Positions 1-5,839 of a DNA stretch of 9,278 nucleotides are shown in pieces. Numbering within the stretch: position 1 is the stretch's first letter; each line of letters starts with the position of its first letter. The translations under genes and the position numbers were made by a program. The DNA lies in NCBI GenBank assembly GCA_947178015.1, contig CAMWWW010000076.1, forward strand, positions 1 to 9,278. The letters are read 5' to 3'. This stretch comes from an uncultured Clostridia bacterium. GTDB lineage: Bacteria; Bacillota; Clostridia; Lachnospirales; Lachnospiraceae. The notes beneath the pieces were generated by a model. That model saw only the letters and a list, made by a program, of their open reading frames with translations. It had not been told where the DNA came from and did no database searches.

Positions 1-102
1 ACAAGGGTAATGTCAGAGCAAATAATTCGATTATATTATACACATCCGGGCATAGACGTGGAAGGCATTATAAGAAGGATGGGAAATGGAGTTGAAATAT
101 GA
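1..102 (+). CDS. Unidentified small or 5'-truncated ORF, C-terminal end
   Basis: The frame is open from the first base of the window to a TGA at 100-102, giving 33 codons and ending in RRMGNGVEI. The TGA overlaps the ATG of the next gene (ATGA, 99-102), an arrangement typical of translationally coupled genes, and this is the main reason to think the frame is used. It could be the C-terminus of a longer gene that begins outside the window, or a 30-residue peptide starting at ATG 10-12, whose ribosome binding site would lie off the edge. I recognise no domain. It does not look like the end of YlxM, the usual neighbour of ffh in Bacillus. Confidence 0.4.
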   Translation, partial: TRVMSEQIIRLYYTHPGIDVEGIIRRMGNGVEI

Positions 103-350
103 AGGATACCGTTACAATGTCAGTTTCTCCGATTATCGGAAAGGATGGAAAAAAGTGCGCATATGTCTCCTTTGAGGAGGGAGCACGATGTGCAGAGGGG
201 AAAATACCAGACTGCGCAATTATCTCAAACAAAGGATTTTCTCAGGAGGAGATTATGCAGTTGGAGGACTACATGAGAAAAGAACTTAAAAATCTAAAGA
301 AAATGGCAGCGGGAGTAAATGTGATGCGGGCATTTATGGGAAAACAATAA
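99..350 (+). CDS. Hypothetical protein, 83 aa, unrecognised family
   Basis: This is a small, lysine-rich, probably cytoplasmic protein with no signal peptide or membrane segment. It starts at ATG 99 with a GGAG Shine-Dalgarno at 88-91 (7-nt spacer) and overlaps the preceding frame by ATGA. The first half (about residues 5-45) alternates short hydrophobic stretches and holds three cysteines (C20, C31, C39). The second half (about residues 47-80) is a charged, amphipathic stretch likely to be one long helix. The gene-like start, the coupled overlap and a natural amino acid composition argue that it is real. I do not recognise the family and assign no function. No clear terminator follows; the nearby hairpin at 398-421 lacks a downstream T tract. 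Confidence 0.65.
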   Translation: MKDTVTMSVSPIIGKDGKKCAYVSFEEGARCAEGKIPDCAIISNKGFSQEEIMQLEDYMRKELKNLKKMAAGVNVMRAFMGKQ

Positions 351-397
351 TGGCTGCTGTTTCGGTGTTGCTTTTGTAAGTTTATTATTTTATTTTT

Positions 398-421
398 TGG
401 AGGGTTTAAAGTAGCCCTCCA
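398..421 (+). other. Stem-loop of unknown role between two small ORFs
   Basis: A perfect 7-bp stem (TGGAGGG at 398-404 with CCCTCCA at 415-421) encloses a 10-nt loop. The T-rich run lies before the stem on the + strand (381-398), and no T run follows on either strand, so it is not a standard intrinsic terminator. Transcribed rightward, the fold would lie just before the start of the ORF at 438. Its function is unknown. Confidence 0.5.
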
Positions 422-437
422 GACGAAAGAGAGAAGG

Positions 438-689
438 GTGATTCAATGGTTACATTCCGATCTGATTCAGACGGGAATATTCATTGTTGCCCTTGTTGGT
501 TTATGTTATACAATCGTGAACTTTTGCCATACTTATACCAGCCTTGTATGTTCAGTCGGGGCAGATGTTAAGATAGTGAGCCAGATACTTGCATACATCT
601 ACAACGGTTCAATGGACACATACACACATCTTACAGAAAACAAAAAACTGCAGCAGGAAGAGGTAGTACAGACTATAAAAATATCATAA
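438..689 (+). CDS. Doubtful small single-pass membrane protein, 83 aa
   Basis: The frame opens at GTG 438 and encodes a short N-terminal segment, one hydrophobic stretch (about residues 11-32, containing FIVALVGLCY) likely to span the membrane, and a polar C-terminal tail ending in charged residues. The protein-like character of the hydrophobic stretch is the main support. Against it, the purine-rich GAGAAGG (431-437) abuts the GTG with no spacer. The best-spaced Shine-Dalgarno, AAGGGTG (434-440), instead serves ATG 446, which opens a different frame of only 41 codons (446-571). The composition (cysteine, histidine and tyrosine rich) also differs from the neighbours. No frame stop separates it from the gene ending at 350 apart from that gene's own TAA, so both small ORFs lie in one reading frame. 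No homologous family is recognised. Confidence 0.4.
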   Translation: MIQWLHSDLIQTGIFIVALVGLCYTIVNFCHTYTSLVCSVGADVKIVSQILAYIYNGSMDTYTHLTENKKLQQEEVVQTIKIS

Positions 690-782
690 ATCTGTTGTAA
701 TTTATGTTGCAAAATCGTTGTAATAACATAAAAACAGACAACACGAGATAAATGCGAACATTTGTTTGACAAGAAAAAATAC
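690..782 (+). promoter_or_regulatory. Regulatory-looking AT-rich region upstream of the ffh promoter
   Basis: Three near-identical heptamers GTTGYAA occur at 694-700, 706-712 and 717-723, spaced 12 and 11 bp apart, close to one helical turn. Further on, CGAAC-ATTT-GTTTG (755-768) departs from the Gram-positive LexA box CGAAC-N4-GTTCG at one position in its half-sites. An extra TTGACA at 766-771 lies 17 bp before the real -35 element and has no -10 partner at normal spacing. Each is visible in the sequence; a protein binding any of them is inference. Confidence 0.35.
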
Positions 783-811
783 TTGACAGCTTTCGCATCT
801 TGTTGTATGAT
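783..811 (+). promoter_or_regulatory. Sigma-A promoter of ffh
   Basis: A consensus -35 TTGACA (783-788) and a near-consensus -10 TATGAT (806-811) are separated by exactly 17 bp. Transcription would start near 818, giving a short leader of about 24 nt before the ATG at 842. This placement also rules out the upstream in-frame TTG at 800 as the start codon. Confidence 0.9.
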
Positions 812-841
812 ACAGAAGTGCTTAACACAAGGAGGACGACT

Positions 842-2179
842 ATGGCATTTGAGAGCCTATCCGAGAAGTTGCAGAATGTTTTTAAAAATTTAAGAGGAAA
901 AGGACGTCTGACTGAGGCGGATGTGAAGGCTGCGCTCAAGGAAGTGAAGATGGCTCTTTTGGAGGCAGATGTCAGCTTCAAGGTTGTCAGGCAGTTTATT
1001 AACTCCGTCACAGAGCGCGCGGTGGGGCAGGATGTATTGGAAAGCCTGACGCCGGGACAGATGGTGATAAAGATTGTGAACGAAGAGATGGTGAAGCTGA
1101 TGGGCTCTGAGACGACCGAGCTAAAGCTGTTGCCGGGAAATGAGATCACAATCATTATGATGGCAGGGCTTCAGGGAGCGGGAAAGACGACCGCCACGGC
1201 AAAGATAGCCGGAAAGCTGAAGCAGAAGGGCAGAAAGCCGCTGTTAGTCGCCTGTGATATCTATCGCCCGGCAGCCATTGATCAGCTTCGGATCAATGGG
1301 GAGAGGCAGGGTGTGCCGGTCTTTTCTATGGGGGATAAGAATAAGCCGGTCAATATCGCAAAGGCGGCGATAGAACATGCCGGAAAGAACGGCATGAATG
1401 TTGTGATTTTGGACACGGCAGGACGGCTTCATATTGATGAGGATATGATGGCGGAGCTTCAGGAGATCAAGGATCACGTCCCTGTATCACAGACACTCTT
1501 GGTGGTAGATGCCATGACGGGGCAGGATGCTGTGAATGTGGCTACCATGTTTCAGGAGAAGATTGGCATTGACGGGGTTGTTCTCACGAAGATGGACAGC
1601 GACACCAGAGGAGGTGCAGCGCTTTCGATTAAGGCGGTCACGGATAAGCCGATTCTTTATATTGGCACGGGGGAGAAGCTCTCGGATCTGGAGCAGTTTT
1701 ATCCTGATCGTATGGCATCCAGAATTCTCGGCATGGGAGATGTATTGACCTTGATCGAGAAGGCGGAGCAGGCGCTTGATATGGATAAAGCGCAGGAGAT
1801 GGAGAAGAAGCTTAAGAAGGCGCAGTTTGGCTTTGACGATTATCTGGAGAGCATGAACCAGATGAAGAAGATGGGCGGTTTTAAGGATCTTCTCGGCATG
1901 ATTCCCGGAGTGGGAAATCAGCTCAAGGATGTCGATATTGATGAGAGACAGATGGCGCGCGTGGAGGCAATTATTTTGTCCATGACGCTGGAAGAAAGAA
2001 GCAATCCCGATATTTTGACGCCTTCCAGAAAAAAAAGGATCGCGAATGGTGCGGGGGTGGATATCGCTGAGGTTAATCGTCTTGTCAAGCAGTTTGAACA
2101 GAGCCGCAAGATGATGAAGCAGATGTCCGGTATGATAGGTGGAAAAGGAAAGCATGGCAGGTTCAAGCTTCCGTTTTAA
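842..2179 (+). CDS. ffh: Signal recognition particle protein Ffh (SRP54)
   Basis: This GTPase subunit of the signal recognition particle binds 4.5S/6S RNA and hydrophobic signal sequences on nascent chains and delivers the ribosome to FtsY at the membrane. The 445-residue product has the usual length. An N-terminal helical domain (about 1-88) precedes the G domain, with the P-loop GLQGAGKT (109-116), DTAGR (191-195) and TKMD (249-252). The methionine-rich M domain (about 300-435) follows, with the RNA-binding helix-turn-helix around SRKKRIANGAGVD (395-407). The chosen ATG at 842 has AAGGAGG at 829-835 with a 6-nt spacer. The in-frame TTG at 800 lies inside the promoter and is rejected. It is the first gene of an ffh-rpsP-khpA unit. 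YlxM, which precedes ffh in Bacillus, is absent. Confidence 0.98.
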   Translation: MAFESLSEKLQNVFKNLRGKGRLTEADVKAALKEVKMALLEADVSFKVVRQFINSVTERAVGQDVLESLTPGQMVIKIVNEEMVKLMGSETTELKLLPGNEITIIMMAGLQGAGKTTATAKIAGKLKQKGRKPLLVACDIYRPAAIDQLRINGERQGVPVFSMGDKNKPVNIAKAAIEHAGKNGMNVVILDTAGRLHIDEDMMAELQEIKDHVPVSQTLLVVDAMTGQDAVNVATMFQEKIGIDGVVLTKMDSDTRGGAALSIKAVTDKPILYIGTGEKLSDLEQFYPDRMASRILGMGDVLTLIEKAEQALDMDKAQEMEKKLKKAQFGFDDYLESMNQMKKMGGFKDLLGMIPGVGNQLKDVDIDERQMARVEAIILSMTLEERSNPDILTPSRKKRIANGAGVDIAEVNRLVKQFEQSRKMMKQMSGMIGGKGKHGRFKLPF

Positions 2180-2205
2180 TAGATAACCACATAACGCGAA
2201 AAAGC

Positions 2206-2214
2206 AGGAGGTGA
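2206..2214 (+). promoter_or_regulatory. Strong ribosome binding site of rpsP
   Basis: AGGAGGTGA matches the anti-Shine-Dalgarno sequence over nine bases, with 6 nt to the ATG at 2221. It fixes the start and suggests high translation, as expected for a ribosomal protein. Confidence 0.9.
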
Positions 2215-2220
2215 GAAAGC

Positions 2221-2466
2221 ATGGCAGTAAAGATGAGATTAAAGAGAATGGGACAGAAGAAGGCTCCTTTCTATAGAATCGTTGTTGCAGATTCCAGAAG
2301 TCCAAGAGACGGCAGGTTTATTGAGGAGATCGGATATTACGATCCGACAAAGGACCCGGCTGTCATTAAGGTAAATGAGGAATTGGCTAAGAAGTGGCTG
2401 TCAAATGGCGCGCAGCCTACAGAGACAGTTGGCAAGCTTTTAAAAATTGCCGGAGTAGAGAAATAA
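2221..2466 (+). CDS. rpsP: 30S ribosomal protein bS16
   Basis: bS16 binds 16S rRNA early in assembly of the 30S body. The 81-residue protein opens with the family signature: MAVKMRLKRMGQKKAPFYRI at 1-20, then VVADSRSPRDGRFIEEIGYYDP at 21-42 (key residues ADSR, RDGRFIE and GYYDP), and ends with a short lysine-rich tail. The length is normal. It lies 41 nt after ffh and 24 nt before khpA with no terminator on either side, so it should be co-transcribed from the ffh promoter. The order ffh-rpsP-khpA-rimM-trmD is the classic Firmicute arrangement. Confidence 0.98.
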   Translation: MAVKMRLKRMGQKKAPFYRIVVADSRSPRDGRFIEEIGYYDPTKDPAVIKVNEELAKKWLSNGAQPTETVGKLLKIAGVEK

Positions 2467-2490
2467 GCTTTCCTGTTGGAGGTGAATACC

Positions 2491-2718
2491 GTGAAGGAAT
2501 TGGTGGAAGTAATTGCTAGGGCACTGGTTGATTTTCCTGATGAGGTTGTAGTAACTGAGACAGAAAACGAGAAAGCTATCGTGATAGAACTGAAGGTAGC
2601 ATCCTCCGATACCGGCAAGGTAATAGGAAAGAATGGGCGGATTGCCAAATCCATCCGTTCTGTTGTCAAGGCGGCAGCTACCAAGGATGATAAAAAGGTA
2701 ATCGTGGAAATCCAGTAG
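2491..2718 (+). CDS. khpA: KH-domain RNA-binding protein KhpA (YlqC family)
   Basis: This is a small single-KH RNA-binding protein. The family pairs with KhpB in other Firmicutes and affects RNA levels and cell elongation or division. The product is 75 residues, normal for the family, beginning MKELVEVIARALVDFP and carrying the KH GXXG loop as GKNG (46-49) within VIGKNGRIAKSIR. The start is GTG 2491, preceded by GGAGGTGA (2478-2485) with a 5-nt spacer. The longer reading from TTG 2476 would bury this ribosome binding site inside the gene and is rejected. It lies 24 nt after rpsP and is followed by an intrinsic terminator. KhpB is not in the window, so partnership is inferred from the family. 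Confidence 0.93.
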   Translation: MKELVEVIARALVDFPDEVVVTETENEKAIVIELKVASSDTGKVIGKNGRIAKSIRSVVKAAATKDDKKVIVEIQ

Positions 2719-2739
2719 GAAGCCAAGGTGAAGTAAAAT

Positions 2740-2770
2740 CCCGTTGAACACAATGTTTGACGGGTTTTTT
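2740..2770 (+). terminator. Intrinsic terminator after khpA
   Basis: An 11-bp stem (2740-2750 with 2754-2764, including two G-U pairs) closes a 3-nt CAA loop and is followed directly by six T (2765-2770). It should end most transcripts from the ffh promoter. Since no convincing promoter is visible before rimM, some read-through is likely. Confidence 0.9.
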
Positions 2771-2886
2771 GTGCGCAGACTCGTACAGCGAAATAAACCG
2801 CTAAAGCGGCGCGAGCAGGGGAGTCTTTCCTGCTGGATTTCATATGTGAGTGGCGGTACCGAAATGGTGCGGCGTGGAGGCAAAAA
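2771..2886 (+). other. Structured spacer/leader upstream of rimM
   Basis: Several local folds can be drawn here. CCGC/GCGG (2798-2801 and 2806-2809) forms a tight hairpin. AGCAGG/CCTGCT (2814-2819 and 2829-2834) closes a 9-nt loop. GTACC/GGTGC (with one G-U pair) lies just before the rimM ribosome binding site GGAGG (2876-2880). AGACTC (2777-2782) is fully complementary to GAGTCT (2821-2826) in the loop of the second hairpin, which would make a pseudoknot. No -35/-10 pair is evident. A cis-acting leader or a small RNA is possible, but no known riboswitch is recognised. Confidence 0.4.
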
Positions 2887-3399
2887 ATGGAAGATTTTTT
2901 TCGTGTGGGCGTGATTAGCTCCACACATGGAGTGCATGGAGAAGTCAAGGTATTTCCGACAACAGAGGACGCAAAGCGTTTTAAAAGGCTTGAGGAAGTG
3001 CTGTTGGATACAGGGAAGGAACGGGTTCCTCTTACAATAGAAGGCGTGAAATTTTTTAAACAGTTTGTTATATTAAAATTTAAGGATTATAATACAATAG
3101 AAGAGATACAGGGCTATAAGGGAAGGGATTTGTGGATTCCCAGAGAGCAGGCGTTGCCTCTTGAGGAGGATGAATATTATATTTCTGACTTAATTGGGCT
3201 TTCTGTTCTTTCCGACACAGGGGAACATCTGGGAGAGCTTGTCGATGTGATTCAGACGGGTGCGAATGATGTATATACCGTTAGGATGGCAGGCGGTAGG
3301 GAAGCACTGTTCCCGGCGATAGCGGAGTGTGTGAAGTGTGTTGATATAGAGAAAGGAACCTTGACGGTTCATGTGATGGAAGGATTATTGGACGAATGA
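2887..3399 (+). CDS. rimM: Ribosome maturation factor RimM
   Basis: RimM binds uS19 in the 30S head and assists late maturation of the small subunit. The 170-residue protein has the normal two-domain form. The N-terminal beta-barrel (about 6-88) carries the signature THGVHGEVKV (13-22). The C-terminal PRC-barrel domain (about 95-168) begins at YYISDLIG (97-104) and includes GANDVY (125-130) and the terminal EGLLDE. ATG 2887 is preceded by GGAGG (2876-2880) with a 6-nt spacer. Its TGA overlaps the trmD ATG (ATGA, 3396-3399), so the two are probably translationally coupled. It is separated from khpA by a terminator and an unusual structured spacer. Confidence 0.97.
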   Translation: MEDFFRVGVISSTHGVHGEVKVFPTTEDAKRFKRLEEVLLDTGKERVPLTIEGVKFFKQFVILKFKDYNTIEEIQGYKGRDLWIPREQALPLEEDEYYISDLIGLSVLSDTGEHLGELVDVIQTGANDVYTVRMAGGREALFPAIAECVKCVDIEKGTLTVHVMEGLLDE

Positions 3400-4127
3400 A
3401 TTTTCATGTACTGACCTTATTTCCAGAGATGATTGAGAGTGGGTTTCATACCAGCATTACTGGAAGAGCGCTTGAGAATGGAACGATTGCTTTAGATACC
3501 ATTAATATTCGTGATTATTCTACCAATAAGCATATGCGGGTGGATGATTATCCCTATGGAGGCGGTGCCGGGATGGTGATGCAGGCAGAGCCAGTACATC
3601 GTGCATACCAAGAGCTGTGTGAAAAAAATGCGGGCAAGCCTATGCGCGTGATCTATCTGACGCCGCAGGGGCGTGTTTTTACACAATCTATAGCAGAAGA
3701 GCTGGCAAAAGAGGAAGAATTGGTGTTTTTGTGCGGGCATTATGAGGGAATTGACGAGCGTGCGCTGGAGCTGATAGTGACGGACTTTATTTCCATAGGA
3801 GATTATGTGCTGACGGGAGGAGAGCTGCCGGCGCTGGTTATGATGGACGCGATTGCCCGGCTGGTGCCGCAGGTGTTAAATAATAAGGAATCTGCCGAGT
3901 TTGATTCCTTTCATGATAATCTGTTAGAATATCCACAGTACACTAGACCAGAGGAGTATATGGGCAGGCGGGTTCCTGAAGTGCTGCTGTCCGGGCATCA
4001 CGCGAAGATAGAAGAATGGCGCAGGCAGCAGTCATTGATACGGACAAGGGAGAGGCGCCCTGATTTGCTGGAAAATAATCCATATCTCACGGAAAAGGAT
4101 AAAAAATATTTAAAAGATACCATGTAG
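3396..4127 (+). CDS. trmD: tRNA (guanine-37-N1)-methyltransferase TrmD
   Basis: TrmD uses S-adenosylmethionine to make m1G37 next to the anticodon of tRNAs with G36, preventing +1 frameshifting. The 243-residue SPOUT enzyme shows RVDDYPYGGGAGMVM (48-62), LCGHYEGIDER (112-122) and IGDYVLTGGELPA (134-146), which form the deep trefoil-knot cofactor site. The likely catalytic D170 (in DSF) and R155 match the Asp/Arg pair of the E. coli enzyme. The C-terminal helical domain (about 175-243) contains YPQYTRPEE. The start overlaps the end of rimM by 4 nt, with GGAAGGA at 3378-3384. The gene ends at TAG 4125-4127, whose bases form part of the cls ribosome binding site. Confidence 0.98.
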   Translation: MNFHVLTLFPEMIESGFHTSITGRALENGTIALDTINIRDYSTNKHMRVDDYPYGGGAGMVMQAEPVHRAYQELCEKNAGKPMRVIYLTPQGRVFTQSIAEELAKEEELVFLCGHYEGIDERALELIVTDFISIGDYVLTGGELPALVMMDAIARLVPQVLNNKESAEFDSFHDNLLEYPQYTRPEEYMGRRVPEVLLSGHHAKIEEWRRQQSLIRTRERRPDLLENNPYLTEKDKKYLKDTM

Positions 4128-4137
4128 GAGTGTAAGA

Positions 4138-5712
4138 ATGAAGGATAAAGAGATTTATCTGAAACAACTAAAGAAGGGAAAGAAGGGTCTGCTGCGGGTG
4201 ATATTCGGGCGGACAGGCATTGTATTTGCTTTGCTGATTCTTCAATTCTTAATTATCTTATCTGCGATCAGCCATCTGGGAGAGTACACCATATTTGTCT
4301 ATGGGGGATTTACTATTTTAAGTACTGTCACGGTGGTGTATATCCTAAATGAAAGGGTAGATCCAAGCTTTCAGTTGGTGTGGGTTGTTCCGGTATTGTT
4401 GTTTCCGGTGTTTGGCGCTCTGTTATATTTATTTTTACAGCTTCAGATTGGCACGAAATTTATTGGGGCGCGTCTGCGTATATTGGGAGAGCAGACGAAG
4501 CCTTATCTGACGCAAGAGAAAGAGGTGCTGCAGAAGCTGAAAAAGACAGATGAAAGCATGGCGCGCCTGTGCAGTTATCTAAATCATGTCGCCGGGGCGC
4601 CTGTATATCAAAATACAGAGGTCACATATTTCCCACTTGGCGAGGAGAAATTCGAGGAGATGAAAAAGCAGCTAAAAAAGGCAGAAAAATTTATCTTTCT
4701 TGAATACTTTATTGTGGAAGAGGGCTATATGTGGAATTCCATCTTGGACATTCTTTTGGAAAAGGCAAAGCAGGGAGTGGAAGTGCGCTTTTTATATGAT
4801 GGCATGTGCTCCATTATGCTGCTTCCCTATTCCTATCCGAAAAAGCTTTGCCAGCTTGGAATTCAGTGTAAGATGTTCTCTCCCATCAAGCCAATGCTCT
4901 CCACACACCAGAACAACAGAGATCACAGAAAGATTTTGGTGATAGACGGACACACAGCATTTACCGGAGGTGTCAATCTAGCGGATGAGTATATTAATGA
5001 GAAGGAGAGATTTGGGCATTGGAAGGATACGGCGGTTATGCTCAAAGGTGACGCTGTCAGAAGTTTTACGATGATGTTTCTACAGATGTGGAACGTAGAT
5101 GTGAGAAGACCGGAGAGCTATGAGAGATACCTGCTGCCGCTGGCGAAGGAAACAAAGCAAGAACAGGGATTTGTCTGTGCATATGGAGACAGCCCGTTTG
5201 ACGGGGAACCGATCGGCGAGGAGGTCTATCTGGAATTTTTGCACACAGCGAAGAGGTATGTACATATTATGACGCCCTACTTGATTCTTGACAATGCCAT
5301 GATTCGCGCGCTCACCTGTGCGGCAAAGGCGGGGATAGAGATAATCATTATTATGCCGCATATTCCCGATAAAAAATATGCTTATCTTTTGGCGCGCACC
5401 TACTACGAGGAGCTATTGCAGGCGGGTGTACAGATATATGAGTACACGCCGGGCTTTGTGCACGCAAAGGTATTTGTGAGCGATGATACAAAAGCGGTGG
5501 TTGGAACCATTAATCTGGATTTCCGAAGTCTGTACCTGCATTTTGAATGTGCAGCTATGATGATAGAAAATCCGGCAGTGAAGGCGGTGGAGGAGGATTT
5601 TCAGAAAACATTGGCAAAGTGTCAGAGGATGACGTTAGAAGACTGCAGACGGTATGGAGCAGGGAAGAAATTAATGGGGAAATTTTTGAGAATACTGGCG
5701 CCGCTGATGTAA
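4138..5712 (+). CDS. cls: Cardiolipin synthase (phospholipase D superfamily)
   Basis: The predicted reaction joins two phosphatidylglycerol molecules to give cardiolipin and glycerol at the cytoplasmic membrane. The 524-residue protein has two or three N-terminal membrane segments (about 23-45, 50-70 and 79-101). Two phospholipase D domains follow, with catalytic HKD motifs HRKILVID (263-270) followed by GGVN, and HAKVFVSD (442-449) followed by GTIN. Both sets of His, Lys and Asp are intact. ATG 4138 has TAGGAG (4125-4130, sharing bases with the trmD stop) with a 7-nt spacer. The gap to trmD is only 10 nt, so it should be in the rimM-trmD transcript. The position between trmD and rplS is unusual, as these two are normally adjacent. 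No terminator is seen after it. Confidence 0.93.
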   Translation: MKDKEIYLKQLKKGKKGLLRVIFGRTGIVFALLILQFLIILSAISHLGEYTIFVYGGFTILSTVTVVYILNERVDPSFQLVWVVPVLLFPVFGALLYLFLQLQIGTKFIGARLRILGEQTKPYLTQEKEVLQKLKKTDESMARLCSYLNHVAGAPVYQNTEVTYFPLGEEKFEEMKKQLKKAEKFIFLEYFIVEEGYMWNSILDILLEKAKQGVEVRFLYDGMCSIMLLPYSYPKKLCQLGIQCKMFSPIKPMLSTHQNNRDHRKILVIDGHTAFTGGVNLADEYINEKERFGHWKDTAVMLKGDAVRSFTMMFLQMWNVDVRRPESYERYLLPLAKETKQEQGFVCAYGDSPFDGEPIGEEVYLEFLHTAKRYVHIMTPYLILDNAMIRALTCAAKAGIEIIIIMPHIPDKKYAYLLARTYYEELLQAGVQIYEYTPGFVHAKVFVSDDTKAVVGTINLDFRSLYLHFECAAMMIENPAVKAVEEDFQKTLAKCQRMTLEDCRRYGAGKKLMGKFLRILAPLM

Positions 5713-5731
5713 TAAGATTTCAAAAAATGAC

Positions 5732-5760
5732 TTGCAAATTTAGGAAAAACATGTTATTAT
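5732..5760 (+). promoter_or_regulatory. Extended -10 sigma-A promoter of rplS
   Basis: TTGCAA (5732-5737) and TATTAT (5755-5760) are 17 bp apart. A TG at 5752-5753, one base before the -10, makes an extended -10 element. Transcription would start near 5767, giving a leader of about 73 nt. Confidence 0.8.
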
Positions 5761-5766
5761 TATGAA

Positions 5767-5839
5767 GTTGTGAGAAGACGAGACGTTCCTCTGGCACAGT
5801 CGGTGTTTTAAGAACGTCCAGAATAGCAAGGAGGCACGA
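5767..5839 (+). promoter_or_regulatory. Probable ribosomal protein L19 leader RNA
   Basis: The leader holds a perfect 7-bp stem, GACGTTC (5782-5788) with GAACGTC (5812-5818). Inside it a weaker hairpin can form between 5793-5797 and 5803-5807. The ribosome binding site AAGGAGG (5828-5834) follows. Firmicute rplS genes are known to carry an L19 leader thought to mediate feedback by the protein. Position and general form agree, but I could not compare it with the family model. Confidence 0.6.

Noticed and set aside
398..421. The hairpin at 398-421 as an intrinsic terminator
   Set aside because: No T tract follows the stem on either strand.
766..794. The upstream TTGACA as a second ffh promoter
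   Set aside because: At 16-18 bp spacing the candidate -10 positions read as C- and G-containing sequence with no TATAAT likeness.
800..841. An N-terminal extension of Ffh from TTG 800
   Set aside because: The extension overlaps the -10 element and precedes the expected transcription start. The ATG at 842 has an ideal ribosome binding site and gives the usual Ffh N-terminus.
673..1155. A 160-codon - strand frame over the ffh promoter and 5' end
   Set aside because: It covers the ffh promoter and coding start, is serine and threonine rich, and shows no recognisable domain.
1487..2305. A 272-codon open frame on the - strand opposite ffh and rpsP
   Set aside because: It lies wholly within two certain genes on the other strand, has no good ribosome binding site, and its leucine- and histidine-rich translation is typical of an antisense shadow.
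2476..2490. A longer KhpA start at TTG 2476
   Set aside because: It would place the GGAGGTGA ribosome binding site inside the coding sequence. GTG 2491 has correct spacing and gives the family's normal length.
2771..2886. A known riboswitch, T-box or tRNA before rimM
   Set aside because: I found no recognisable conserved core of a common riboswitch, no T-box motif and no tRNA T-loop or acceptor pattern.
2337..2948. Overlapping - strand frames of 203 and 165 codons across rpsP, khpA and the rimM spacer
   Set aside because: Two frames cover the same DNA, both opposite certain genes and reading through the khpA terminator. Neither has domain-like content.
5547..5765. A 72-codon + strand frame across the cls end and the rplS promoter
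   Set aside because: It overlaps cls in another frame, is glycine-rich in a way that reflects shifted codons, and runs through the rplS promoter.
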